Shown in pieces: positions 9,754 to 20,467 of a stretch of DNA of 64,000 bases (positions are counted from its first letter, which is position 1; every line of letters begins with the position of its first letter). The position numbers and the translations under genes were made by a program. Source of the stretch: Phytophthora colocasiae (taxonomy: Eukaryota > Oomycota > Peronosporomycetes > Peronosporales > Peronosporaceae); the NCBI GenBank assembly GCA_018806915.1, contig JAGKQI010000010.1:310001-374000 (forward strand), in the 5' to 3' direction. Under the pieces are notes generated by a model, which searched no databases, was not told where the DNA came from, and saw only the letters and a list, made by a program, of their open reading frames with translations.

Positions 9754-9979
9754 CAGTGCTGGCCATAAATATGTAGTGAACAGTTATTCGTAGCTAATTG
9801 GATCAATTTTCTACGATTAAGGCTAAAACCGCGTATTTGGGCGTTTCCAACGGAGAGCTTTCCGGGCATATATTTTTTTCATTCAGACGATTCGTGGTTG
9901 CGGAGAACTGAGAGTGACCATCACTCTGACACTGGCCAAAAGTACGTAGCGGAGGAATTGGAGCTCGATATTGAGCATT
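9754..9979. repeat. Left terminal inverted repeat of the Tc1-like element
   Basis: Reverse complement of 11085-11310 with a few mismatches. The match fades after the GAGCTCRATATTGAGC block at its inner end. Confidence 0.88.
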
Positions 9980-9999
9980 TTGCTTTCGTATCTAACTTA

Positions 10000-10987
10000 C
10001 TAATGCTTTGTCTTGCCTCCTTTACCTTCAATGACATCGCTAATGCGATCTGGCATCGAGTTTACTAAATATTGAAGCTGCGAAAGGCCCACATTCTCCC
10101 AAGCAGCTTGAATGGCCGACTTGAGCTCGTGGACGCTTGTGTATTGCTTTCCACCGCGATAGACACGTCGTGCAAGTATTCCCCAGACGTTTTCAATTGG
10201 ATTCAAGTCTGGAGATAGCGCTAGCCAGTCGAGAACACTGATTTGTGAGCTCTTCAGGAAGGTCTGGGTGCTCTTTGACGCATGAATGCTTGCGTTATCA
10301 TGTTGAAAAACGTAGAGACCTTTATGGTAGGCCTCTCCAAAGGGTAGGAGATAGTTGGTAAGAGTTTCTTGGTAGTCATCAGAGTTTTGGCGGCCATCCA
10401 GAAATGCCAAATCCGTTTTTCCAAGAGACGAAAAACCACCCCATATCATGACGGATCCACCGCCATTTTGGCGGCTGAAGTATGTCTCCCTCTCGATCGT
10501 GCCAGTAGTACTGTAGACCATCCGGACCGTCAAGATTAAATTTTTTCTCATCAGAGAAAACAATTTGATCCCAATCGGTCCTCGCCTTGATCATTTCCCT
10601 CGCCCAGTTTTGGCGGGCCATTTTGTGCCTCATTTTCAGCATCGGAGTGCGGTTTCGCTTGACGTAGGACATGTGAGGGGAATCGTGCAGTACACGACGC
10701 ACTGAACGTGCCGAAATCGACAGTTTCAGCGCCGTTTTCACGGCGCTAGACGACAACTTAGCATTCTTCGCCTCCCGGACGATCCTCCGCTGCATCTTGC
10801 TGGAGACCTTACGAGGCCTTCCAGACCTCTTGACTTTGCCGTAGTTATCTCTCATCCTCCAATACTTGCTCACCCCCGATTCCGATCGATTTAATTGCTT
10901 GCCTATCTCAATAAACGACCAACCGGCCACACGAAGACCGATTATTTTGCCTCTTTCGATTTCAGTAAATTCCGTTCCTTTGGTCAT
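10000..10987 (-). pseudogene. Tc1-like transposase (DD34E), frameshifted
   Basis: The reading begins MTKGTEFTEIERGKIIGL at 10987 and carries an HTH pair (EIGKQLNRSESGVSKYW, then a second HTH with SARSVRRVLHD) and the GRPRK linker. The first catalytic Asp is in QIVFSDEKKF. After YYWHDRE the frame changes: the expected SRQNGGGSVMIWGG motif continues in another frame from about position 10490 to the stop at 10000. The second Asp is in VFQHDNASIHAS and the Glu in SPDLNPIENVW, 34 residues later, so the triad is DD34E, a Tc1-type rather than mariner-type enzyme. One small indel separates it from an intact gene; otherwise it looks recent. It is not expected to make functional enzyme as it stands. 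Confidence 0.9.
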
Positions 10988-11084
10988 CTCTGTAGACCTG
11001 CTACAGCCAAACCAGCAACTTCGTTAGATGCACAAGACACACAGCTTTCAATTATGGCACACAGTGAGCTCTAACGCGTTGCAG

Positions 11085-11310
11085 AACGCTCAATATTGAG
11101 CTCCATTTCCTCCGCTACGTACTTTTGGCCAGTGCCAGAGTGATGGTCACTCTCAGTTCTCCGCAACCACGAATCGTCTGAATGAAAAAAATATATGCCC
11201 GGAAAGCTCTCCGTTGGAAACGCCCAAATACGCGGTTTTAGCCTTAATCGTAGAAAATTGATCCAATTAGCTACGAATAACTGTTCACTACATATTTATG
11301 GCCAGCACTG
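11085..11310. repeat. Right terminal inverted repeat of the Tc1-like element
   Basis: Counterpart of 9754-9979, ending GGCCAGCACTG next to the TA target duplication. Confidence 0.88.
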
Positions 11311-11312
11311 TA

Positions 11313-12290
11313 CCAGCAGGTCCAATCTCCCGTGAAATTGTGGTTTGTACCTATTGTCAACATGTGGATTTTTGTCTGCTGTCAATTGCTGTAGGCCCTA
11401 GCTTGACCATGCTTCACGAGTTGAAGAAGTGAACGTGGCTGGAATTGTGTCTGCAATTATTAATGCTATTGTGGCTTCTTTCTGCTGTGTTGGGACTTTC
11501 CTCATTGGACGCTCTTGACGCTGGTTCAAAGGGACCAACGTCCTTGATTCAGTAAATTTTGTCAAAGCTCCAACACCTCCAATTTCGCTAAGACGCCCAG
11601 TTGCACGTCCACGAGAAATCGATTCTCGTCTGGCTTCGTCCGACAATTGAATGACTGATGACGAGTAAATATGAACGTAGCGTCTGGTTCTGGCGACATC
11701 ATTCATGAACGCGATACTTTCGTCTGATAAACTCAGCGGGAAAGGAGCAAACACTCGAATTCGACAACTTCGCGCTTTGGAGATCTCGGAATCGCCAAAA
11801 ACTTCACGAATCATGCCACTTCCGCCGGAAGTTCGGCGGTCTCCTGCTTGGTAGATCTCGAAAGTAGTCCAGAGGTTGTTGGATTTCAGTGGCGTCGTAA
11901 TCCCTTTGCTTTTTCACGATGTTGATTTGGTTATAGATGGCACGGAGCGCTACGATCATGTGGAAGCAGTCGGAAGCGATCATCAGTAGTGTACTCACTG
12001 TGGATTTCGATATTTGCATGCAGACAGTAGTGAAGAAAACGTTCCTAACGATTGACGGAGACCATTGTCAGCTTTATGGTATTTTTGTTGTTGTTGAGCT
12101 CGCTGGATTTCATAGACTTCACGCTATGTTGCGCGAAAATCTCTGGTTTTTTACCCCTTACAAGATATCGTTTGTGTTGGACCGTACAAGGGCATTTGTT
12201 CGTGTGGACTGTGTTCATTTTGCTTCTACCCTTGGTGGATATGTAAATGTTTCAATTCTAACCATGTGTAAACTTTCAGGCTTAAATGTT
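11313..12290. pseudogene. Membrane-protein gene copy 2, rearranged by internal inversion
   Basis: Three pieces of the 6365-8290 gene are visible. Bases ~11397-11498 match it in forward orientation (GACCATGCTTCACGAGTTG region). Bases ~11500-12040 match it in reverse: on the minus strand one reads the parent's STVSTLLMIASDCFHMIVAL and EVFGDSEISKARSCR segments almost unchanged. Bases ~12040-12285 are forward again (parent 8005-8280). The parts equivalent to parent ~6800-7180 and ~7700-8005 are missing at the inversion ends. A ~31-bp insertion with inverted-repeat character interrupts the inverted piece near 11818-11850. No full-length product is possible. The piece lies at the same place relative to NLP copy 2 as the parent does to NLP copy 1. 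Confidence 0.85.
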
Positions 12291-12303
12291 GAAGGTCGTT
12301 ATC

Positions 12304-13053
12304 CTAGAACGGGTAAGCTCCTTTGAGTTTCTCCATGAAAACACCGTCCTTCATGGGCATTTTGACATTCAACGGAGTTCCGTCCCAGTCCGTATTGTTG
12401 AGAGCATTCCGAGCGGCAGTTGGGAGCTGATCCCACGTAATGAGCGTCTGAAATTCACCCTCCTCCTCCGTGTACTTGACCGCCGTGTTGCCGAAGATGT
12501 GATTGTAGTAGTACGAGACCTTGAGACTGTTCCCGTCCATCCATTTCTTTTTGGCTGGAACCTCCTTTGCCCATCCAACAGCAGCAGACAACGATACACC
12601 CAAAATGGTCGAGTTATTGGCATTCGGGCGGTCCAGCCAGATAACGGCGTACTCCCAGCCATTTCGGTGGCCAAAGAGGCGAAACTCAACAGGAGGGAAC
12701 GGGGCTCGGCCCTTTGGGAAGTACCAAGCATACATGATGGCCCACTTGTCCCCGACCCAAGTCGAACGAACGTAAACTTGTGATCCTAGTGGAGAACCTT
12801 TGCACTCTCCGTCTTGAGGGCCACTCCATTTTAAACCGGCACTAATGGCTCCATCCGCTTGGACAGCAGGGTACGGGTGGCAACCGTCTTCAATGTGAAG
12901 TTGGGGCTGGTACTTGACGGCAGCTTTTTGAGCATCGGTCTTGGGTTCTTGCTGGGGGATTGGCTGAACGGTGTCGTGTGGAATAACCTTCGTTTGAGCT
13001 TGAACAGCACTTAGAGAAGCGATGACGGCGATGAAAACGGCGATGAACTTCAT
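12304..13053 (-). CDS. NLP (NPP1-type necrosis-inducing-like protein), secreted, copy 2
   Basis: ATG at 13053 (an upstream in-frame TTG is ignored), 249 aa, single exon. It has the same architecture as copy 1: signal peptide [23 protein letters not shown]1 domain, two Cys ([21 protein letters not shown]) and [10 protein letters not shown]. The heptapeptide reads GHRNGWE, changed at two positions from GHRHDWE, including the metal-binding Asp. It also lacks three residues near the C-terminus relative to copy 1. Both copies remain open, so selection probably maintains them despite the heptapeptide changes. Lack of cytolytic activity is inferred from the missing Asp. It arose with copy 1 by duplication of the membrane-gene/NLP block. 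Confidence 0.92.
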   Translation of the reverse strand: MKFIAVFIAVIASLSAVQAQTKVIPHDTVQPIPQQEPKTDAQKAAVKYQPQLHIEDGCHPYPAVQADGAISAGLKWSGPQDGECKGSPLGSQVYVRSTWVGDKWAIMYAWYFPKGRAPFPPVEFRLFGHRNGWEYAVIWLDRPNANNSTILGVSLSAAVGWAKEVPAKKKWMDGNSLKVSYYYNHIFGNTAVKYTEEEGEFQTLITWDQLPTAARNALNNTDWDGTPLNVKMPMKDGVFMEKLKGAYPF

Positions 13054-13078
13054 TTTCAACTGGAGGGGGGCAGGACTT

Positions 13079-13097
13079 GGGAAATTGTAAAGTGAGC
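13079..13097 (-). promoter_or_regulatory. Oomycete Inr+FPR core promoter of NLP copy 2
   Basis: The minus strand reads GCTCACTTTACAATTTCCC, one mismatch to the oomycete core consensus, and differs from the copy 1 site at one base. It is 26-44 nt upstream of the ATG. Confidence 0.75.
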
Positions 13098-13099
13098 TG

Positions 13100-13790
13100 A
13101 GAGATGGTGCTAACGCCTGCAGTCCAGATCAGAAGGCGAATTGAAGTGATCGCTCACATGTCAATAGGCAGTTTCGACCACTGGCTCCGATTTGCGGACA
13201 TTGCTCGTGCTGCAATACTGAACGGTGTCTGAATACGACAGAGCAAGAAGACACCACTCATTGTGACTTTGTTGAGACGGCAATAGATACGGTTGACTCA
13301 TCTTTGATCGCGATGATCGCTATCAAATCGTACGAGAAGTTCTTCGTAACGCGTTTTGTGATTGCCCCACTTCCAGACCCTGCAGTCTGCCCTAATTCTT
13401 CTGATGCGGAAACAACATAAGCTATCAGTTTGTTCTCCAAGTAGAGCAGGCAGATTTCAGATTCTTGAACTTTTAGCCGTATGGAAAACTCGATCAGTTA
13501 TGTTTCTGAACGCACAAACAACATGTTTTCGTTTCGTCAATACTATCTTCGTTCGGCACGTACCGGCACCGTCAGCGCAGATATTTCTCTACATATGCGG
13601 CAAACGAAGACTTAAGAATAACTTCTGACAAAATGTCACGCAGCTCCCCCATTCGAAAAGAAACACCGGTCGTATGAATCTTTACCAGGTCAATCGAATC
13701 CGTCACGTACTGAACGCTACCAGCTGAAAGAGAGTGATATTTTCTACCAAAACTCTCAAGTCATGGCAGCATTAGTTACCGCAGTCAGTA
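13100..13790. repeat. Non-coding flank of NLP copy 2, diverged copy of 9140-9751
   Basis: Shares blocks with the region upstream of NLP copy 1 (TTTGCGGACA, ATACGGTTGACTCATC-like, CGTATGG segments) and has the same order. Short ORFs here are not conserved between the two copies, so I treat it as non-coding. Confidence 0.55.
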
Positions 13791-13814
13791 CTCACGATTC
13801 AAATAAAGGAAGTG

Positions 13815-14510
13815 ATTGTGAAGAGCGCTATTTCACACGGAATTTCAGAGGTTGTGGCGCTTCCCAATTCCGTTCTTTGGGATGATCTCCGTGGTTCCGC
13901 TGACTCTCTTTTTATGTTTTTTTAACGACTTTGGTAGTTGGTCCTCAGTTGTTACTAGCAAATCAAGTCTTAGCTCGTGATCGTCGGCACTCAAGGCCTT
14001 GTAGCGATCGACTTTCCGGTTCTACGGGGTCTCAGCAGCTCTGTTCGTCTTTATTACCCCTTTTGAAGTTTATCTGCCAAGCAGAAAGGTCTGCACGAAC
14101 ACATCGGACTTATCGTTATCTTCTCCGTGAATGTCTTTTACGTTGCGATCTGCATGCAAAGTTGTTATCACAACTATCCTCGTGGTCGCTTCGGACAGTT
14201 TCCATCTCGTTATCGCTCTTCACGATATTTTTCACCACGTTCACGGCATCAAACTTGTCGATGAACGTGTAAATACCGGCAATTCACAGTCACAAATTCA
14301 CTTTCGAGACTTCGTCACGTGTACTCGTCGTGGCCAATTCTTCTTTCAAGTCTTACGAAGTCAATCTCGAAGTCCGACCACGTCCGCCTTATAACTGGAG
14401 AAACAACGCGTGAATTACCGAGGTTCGTTCAGATTTTGGATGCCTCGAAACAAAACCAAATTAAATCCTGGAAAGGAGTTAGACGTTCTCAGCGCTTGAA
14501 GTGATTAGCC
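13815..14510 (+). pseudogene. Membrane-protein gene copy 3, decayed
   Basis: Translated pieces resemble the 6365-8290 protein but frames shift repeatedly. The DNA near 13860 (CCAATTCCGTTCTTTGGG) corresponds to the parent's FPIPFGYIL. A later piece reads VVASDSFHLVIALHDIFHHV, matching the parent's MIASDCFHMIVALRAIYNQV, and then an HFRDF block like the parent's YFRDL. There is no NLP after it. More diverged than copy 2, so it is the older duplicate or comes from a different paralogue. Confidence 0.6.
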
Positions 14511-14602
14511 AATCAGATGCGTCATGTCACTTGACGTCGCCTGTTCTCCCAATCATTTTGACAATCCGCCAGACCACCAAAACCTCGGAATCTTGGAATC
14601 TA

Positions 14603-15673
14603 ATGGAGCTCGTTGCGCGTGTTCTAGCTCATGTATGTGCATGTAATGTACCTCATTCGAAGCGGCGTAGTGCGAGGAATATAACGAGCCTTAATATGCC
14701 GTCAACCGACCAGAATTGACGTCAGTGCCTTGAAAAAAGTAGAAGTACTAACACGTATTTTCTATAGTCGCTGCCTGTTGTTGTGGTAGTTCTCGTGGGC
14801 TACTGGATGGGGAGTGGCCTCACTGCTTATGCAGTGCAAGACGGAGTGGTGACAGCCAAAGATACGTCCGGGTTTTCGTGGAGTCAGGGGGACGCAAAGG
14901 TTTTCAACTGGCACCCACTGCTCATGAGCTTTGGCTTCGTCTTCTGCAGTTTCCAAGCTGCATTAGCCTACATTTCCCTACCTTTTAGCCACGCTGTTAA
15001 CAAGGTGATACTGGGGTTTTTCAAGTACTTTTGGTGACTGGATTTGTTGATTTATCGCTGTCTGTTGGTTGTTTCTGTAGCGGATTCACTTGTCGCTGCA
15101 TGCTTTTGGCTTTCTGAGTGCCGTTGTCGGAGCGGTGGCGGTCTTTCGCTTCCACAATGAGCACGGTATCACGAACCTCTACAGTCTGCACAGCTGGCTG
15201 GGACTAGGAGTGCTGATCCTCTTTGCAGCACATGTACGCGGATTTTCTTTCAAGATTTTGGTTGATTTTGCTGATGTTCATGTCTTTTCCAGTGGCTGGG
15301 CAGCTTCGCCGTGTTCTTCTACCCTGGAGCGGAGAAGAATGTTCGAGCTTCTATCGCTCCGTACCACATTGGGTTCGGATTGGCAATCATCGGACTTATT
15401 GTCGCTACCGTGGAGACCGGTATCTTGGAGAAACTCGCGTTCAACGGTAGTTGCAACGTGAATGGTGAGCTCAATGGCAAGGCGGTCAAGGGCTACATGG
15501 CGTCGGATTGCGTTCTGGGCAACCTCATCGGTTTGCTTGTAGCCTTGACGTTTGTCACTTTACTCATTGTGATCTGGCATGCTAAGCACAAGGAACCGAC
15601 AAAGCAGGTGGGGGACGAAGCGACTCCTCTTTTGGGCAGTTCGGGGGATGAAAAGACTGAAGTTTCTGTCTGA
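14603..15673 (+). CDS. Cytochrome b561 family transmembrane ferrireductase-like protein
   Basis: Four exons (14603-14632, 14768-15004, 15081-15233, 15293-15673) join in phase 0 to 266 aa. The first exon encodes only MELVARVLAH; its intron is 135 bp, the others 76 and 59 bp. Six hydrophobic helices are visible. The conserved His residues that hold two haems are in FNWHPLLMSFGF, RIHLSLHAFGF, LYSLHSWLG and APYHIGFG. Family members pass electrons from ascorbate across endomembranes to reduce Fe(III) or monodehydroascorbate. The C-terminal tail contains EATPLLG, an acidic dileucine-type signal that suggests a vacuolar or endosomal location (inference). An Inr-like TCATTTT lies some 50 nt upstream. 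The start exon is the least certain part. Confidence 0.88.
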
Positions 15674-15761
15674 ATGCTGTCTTCCAAGGACATAACACAG
15701 TATTAACTTGTGAACGGACCACCTACCGACGCGGAGGCAGTTAAGCAGAATGAGTTATATT

Positions 15762-18342
15762 TCATTCCTCTAAGAGCGAATTGACACTCCGTAGCAGCTG
15801 TGGAAGCACCAACCGCAGCTCTTGTCGACTATTCCATGAGTCAGTGGTTTCTTCGTCCTCTTCGTTTGGCTCCCTAATCTCTTTATTGTTTCCTCTTTCC
15901 AGGTTAATTTTCCCCAGTATTTCTTCGATCGTATCACGAAGACTCGTCGCATCAGCACTGAAGTTCCTTTGGTCATTCTTCGACAGCAGGAGGTTGTACA
16001 GCGCTTTGCTCGCAATGAGCGTCATATCGAAATCATCCACCGCCGCACACTCAACAACTCCCCCCAACAGACTGCGAACGTCCACTCCTTCGTTGCCACC
16101 TGTGGGGCGTACAGACAGTAAGCTTTCACGTATTTTCTGGTCCAGAGCAGCGTTCATCAGTACGCCACACACCGTGTACACGACTTCGCGGTTGCTATGA
16201 TCCAGTAGCACCACGAGGCAGTCCAATACCTTCAACTCGCCCATAAACTTCAACACATCTTGAAATCGAGACAAGTTTCCGAAAGCTCGAGCAGCTTCTA
16301 CAACAGCTTCTTCGTTCTGATCCAGTAGAATCCGAGAGAGAAGTCTGGTAATGGTGAGACGGTCGTTCTCGATAAAGCAATACTCGTCGTTCTCGTCTCT
16401 CTTCGAGTTGCTGTAGTACGACACGTTAGTGATGCAGCTCACAGCGTTGAGCATTAGTTCTTCATCTCCTACACGCTGTGCGACGTCCAGAATGTCCAAC
16501 AAGGGGGTAAGCCCTTCATCCCCATTAAGTTCTGCTCCAACCTCTGCGTTAATTGCCAGGTTCGCGATGACACGGATGAGTTTAATCAGCACTTCCATTG
16601 TCTGCACTGCGTCTGCAATTCGACGACGTTCTTCCTTTTCATCGTCGAGAGGCTTAGAGCTCCTTGCGTCCGAGTATCGAGAGCCGTAAAACTGCAGAAC
16701 TTCCAGTAAAATTGAGATACCGGAGAAGTTTTCGGCGATTAATTGTCGGTTCTGGTCATTGCCAGCACACAAATTCCCCAACACGAAGAACACGCGGACG
16801 AAGAGTAAGTCCTGATGCCGCATCTCGGGCCGTTGCTGGTCCTGTAGAGAGAGACTGGGGTTTTGACGGTGATCAATGACTGCCATGAGATTCTGAAGGT
16901 TGATAGAGTTTTGATTGATTTGCGCGCGTGGCAGTTCGTGTAAAGTGAGTTTACTCAGGATTCGAGAGATATTTACCATCAGCTCTTGATGCTCGATAAA
17001 TGCAGGGATCATCCCACACAACCGCAAGGGAATGCGAGCTTCGAGGAACTGCTTTTGGTTGCTCTTGGATACGGACAAGTTGCGGAGAATACCAGTCGTT
17101 TGGATCAGGAACTGTGCGACCTCCTTGTTATTCTCTGGATCTTCAGATCGCCACAACATTGTTTCGCTGAGAATTGCAATCGTTCGGTTCGTAGCTAGTA
17201 GACGTGCCATCTTGTCCTCAGCGTTTGAGATGTTTTTAAGCGTTCCAGCAGCATAAATTAACGTCTTCAAAGGGAGAGTTTCCTGCTCAAGTTGGAGGAA
17301 AATGGCGTCGTCACTGTCCTTCGAGTGCTTGTCGTCGCGATATCCGGAAGCTTGGTCACTGGTATCAGCGATGGCGTGTAGAATAACCTCCACATAACGC
17401 ACGTTACAAAAGAAGCTATCGTTGTTGCTGTCTTTGCTGAGAACGAACAGTGTCTTCCCTAGCTTCATTATCTGCGCTGTGGCATTGTCACTGGAGCCAC
17501 AGTATAAAGCCAAAAGAGAAGGAGCAAGCTCCAGAACACACGCCGCATTATTAGTAGACCACTTTTCGAGCAACGCATTGGTAAGTTTGTCGAATAAGCG
17601 ATGTCGGAGCTTCGTGTCGTCTTGTTCTTCTCTTCTTTCCCCCCCAGTTTGGAGAAGTACACCCAGATCAACGAAGTTGTCCAGCAATTCCCGTAGATGT
17701 TCAACTTTAGCGATGAAATTTAGAGAATCTGCCCCTTGACTGAGTAAATCTTTGAAACAACGCTCAACGTTATCGTACGCCTGCACCAGCTCTTCCTAAA
17801 GCACAACAATCGAGTCAACCAAACAGAATTCAACGTACACGGTAATAAACTCACGTTCGAAGGTAAACTGAGGGAAGCCTCAGGGTCAAACTGTGTCTCC
17901 TGTGGCTCATCAGTCTTGATAGTGGATAGATCGTCTTCAGACTCATCGTCTGACAATATAGGGGCGTGTACCAGCTTGAGACTACCAGTAGAAGCGCTTT
18001 GATTCAGCTGTGATCGTGGATGAGGAGGTGTTTTGAGTTTGATCGGCCTTGGCGGGGGTTTCATACGTTTGGGCCCTGCCTTCTGCTGAGCTAATTGTTT
18101 CAACTCTGCTACTGTATAAGACGAACTCGGACGCGATGTTGGGCGATAGTCATCGCCGTGGAAGAGCGGACGGGATGAAGCTTGGGGCGTAAAGGGACGT
18201 GAAGGGTTTTTGAGCGAGGCTCGAGCCTGGCACAAGAGTCATATAAGTGAGTTGGCACTCTCCGTGTGCATTTGTACAGACTGTTGCGCTGTACCTGGGA
18301 TAAAACGTGGGAAATTCCACCTCGAGCGATACATGCATCCAT
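15762..18342 (-). CDS. Armadillo-repeat protein, ARMC2-like
   Basis: Three exons (18342-18295, 18226-17855, 17795-15762; introns 68 and 59 bp) join in frame to about 817 aa. The ATG at 18342 opens a 16-codon first exon ending VLSQ. The N-terminus carries QARASLKNPSRPFTPQ, very like the EAR..LRT..RPFTP motif near the start of animal ARMC2. The C-terminal 500 residues are armadillo repeats: VFFVLGNLCAGNDQNRQ, VLIKLIRVIANLAINAEVG, AVSCITNVSYYSN, ARAFGNLSRFQD and TVCGVLMNAALDQK, in the same order as in ARMC2 (867 aa in human, from memory). ARMC2 is needed for assembly of the axoneme central apparatus, so a flagellar role in zoospores is likely. The 340-bp region to the divergent carrier gene probably holds both promoters. 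Confidence 0.85.
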
Positions 18343-18685
18343 GATAAAAGACACTTCGAGTCGAAGCTTTGAGCTAGGTAAGTGTCTGTAGAGAATGTAG
18401 CCATGTTGGTTTTCGCGTCGTTTCATGTGCACAAATATAGTTGAAGTTGTTGCTCGAAGGTAACAGATACGTTGCCAACTTCAAGTCGGACGAGTGGTCG
18501 TCACGATCAAGATCACCGGCAAAATACCAAAACACGGTGCCTTCTGTATCATTCTTCTCAAAATCGGGTATTCTACCATTCTTATCATCTAATAAATAAT
18601 CACCCTCTTTTGTCATTTCTAAATAAATAATTTTCAACGTTGCGTACTTATTCGCCTCAGTGCGCGTTCCGCCCCTGAGCTGCTC
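18343..18685. other. Divergent promoter region between ARMC2-like and carrier genes
   Basis: A 343-bp spacer between two divergent ATGs, AT-rich around 18590-18640. No clear core promoter consensus or ORF was recognised. Confidence 0.45.
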
Positions 18686-20467
18686 ATGGACCCGGAGGCC
18701 TCTCGTCGTCGGCGGCAGCTCGCGTACGCGCTGCAGGCACTTAAGCTGTACAACCCGGACTTCGCTTTAACACCTGAAGTTCTGGAGATCATGCGCGCCT
18801 TTTTCGCCGACTTACGACCAGATGCACACGGTACAGTCAGTCGTGGAGTTTTGGCGGACGAAATCGCTCGGTTGGACCCCAGCATCGACACTATCCGACA
18901 TGTGCGGCTGGATATGACCAAAAGGGACGAACGACTGGACTTTGCGCAGTTCTGCGAGTGGGTTATGCGCTGGAAGGCGCAGAATCCGCAGTCGGTGCAG
19001 ACCGTGTACACTTCTTGGGCTTCTCAGATCGCAGCTTTGGACTTCGGGATGAGTGAAGGGGACAGTCTTTTTCTGGATCTTAAACCGGAGGATGAGCCAC
19101 CTAATGAAGCACTGACGATGGAGATCATTCAGCTCCTGCAGACTCGACAAAGGGTCCGAGCAGCTCAGAGGTTGCACGAAGGTGTCGAGAACTTGAAGTA
19201 TGAGGACTACGAAGCTTCAATTGCTGGCTATGGGATCCATCCAGAGGATACGTTCAAGATGGACGTGAAGGAGGAGAAAGTGGAGCATAATCATGCAGAG
19301 GCGGCTGAAGCGGCTGAGGGTAAAGGGTCCATGTTGACAGTCTCCAAGAGTTTCATTGCAGGTGGAATGGCGGGAATTGTCGCGAAATCTACGTTGGCTC
19401 CATTAGACCGAGTCAAGATCTTGTTTCAAGTGAATGACCAGCATAAATTCAACTTCCGCAATGCTGCAAAGATGGCCAGAGACATTTACGTGCATGACGG
19501 ATTCCACGCGCTCTTTCGCGGCAATATGCTCAATATCTTGCGGGTCATCCCGTATGCCGGACTGCAGCATTCCGGATTTGACTTTTTCAGGCATAAATTT
19601 CACGCCTACAATTTTCGGAAAGCTGAGAAAAAGGGGAGTGAAGAGATACCCAAGCTGAGTAATTTGCAGTTGGTCACTGCGGGGTCTCTTGCTGGGGGAC
19701 TTTCATTAGTGGTGGCGTACCCGCTGGATATCGTACGCGCGAGGTATATGGTGCAGATGGGGAAGCACCGATACACCAGCATCTACGAAGCTGTGATCAC
19801 TATGTACAAGGTGGACGGAATGAGGTCGTTCACACGAGGCCTTGTGCCTTCACTGCTGGGGACGCTGCCATATACTGGAATTGGCTTTTCACTCAATGAG
19901 CGTTTCAAGATATGGGTATGTAGACACTTATATCGTGGCACTATTACTTTCTTGACTCATGGGAATACTGTTTGTAGACACTCGAGTTGCAGCGTCGTAG
20001 GCTGGATCAAAAGTATGGGTCAAATGCGCCGGATCCGAGTCTAAACCCGTTGACCAAGTTTGTGTGCTCATATTTTGCAGCCTGCATTGCACAAACGAGT
20101 ATGTGGATGTTGGGGTTACCTGTTTGGCTTCGTAGCTCATGGTTATTTTTCTTTGTGTTAGGCACTTATCCTATGGATACCATCAGAAGGCGTATCCAAA
20201 CGGATGGCTACGTGTCGGGATCACAGGGGAAATTGCAGTATTCAGGTGTAGTTGCTACTGCGCGGATCATTTTGGCACGCGAAGGCTGGCGGGGTCTCTT
20301 CAAGGGCGTGTCAGTGAACTGGATGCGAGTAAGTATTTTCCAGCATTCCTCCATTGACCCTTTTACCAACTTGTTGTGTACCTGTACAGAGCCCTGTATC
20401 TACCGGCATCAGCTTAACGACGTACGATATCCTAAAGGAGGTGTTGGGTGTCGAAAAGATAGAATAA
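18686..20467 (+). CDS. Mitochondrial carrier family protein with N-terminal EF-hand-like region
   Basis: Four exons (18686-19915, 19978-20098, 20162-20328, 20390-20467; introns 62, 63, 61 bp) join in frame to 531 aa. Residues ~210-531 hold three carrier repeats, each with a Px[D/E]xx[K/R] signature: APLDRVKILFQ, YPLDIVRARYM and YPMDTIRRRIQT. The last signature is rebuilt only after splicing. The N-terminal ~200 residues are soluble and helical, with one weak EF-hand-like loop (DLRPDAHGTVSRGVLADE) lacking most Ca ligands. The layout recalls short Ca-binding (ATP-Mg/Pi) carriers, but the Ca sites are not convincing, so the substrate is open (adenine nucleotides or CoA are both possible). It acts in the mitochondrial inner membrane. 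Confidence 0.88.

Larger units (their letters stand above)
9754..11310. mobile_element. Tc1-like DNA transposon with long terminal inverted repeats
   Basis: The element is 1557 bp and begins CAGTGCTGGCC and ends GGCCAGCACTG. It is flanked on each side by TA (9752-9753 and 11311-11312), the Tc1/mariner target-site duplication. The inverted repeats are unusually long, ~226 bp, and differ at only a few bases. Inside is one minus-strand transposase gene broken by a frameshift. The flanks belong to the duplicated membrane-gene/NLP block, so the element jumped into an already duplicated locus, at the junction between units. Confidence 0.93.

Noticed and set aside
18812..19177. 121-codon minus-strand ORF
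   Set aside because: Antisense to the carrier gene, whose exons join perfectly and show carrier signatures.
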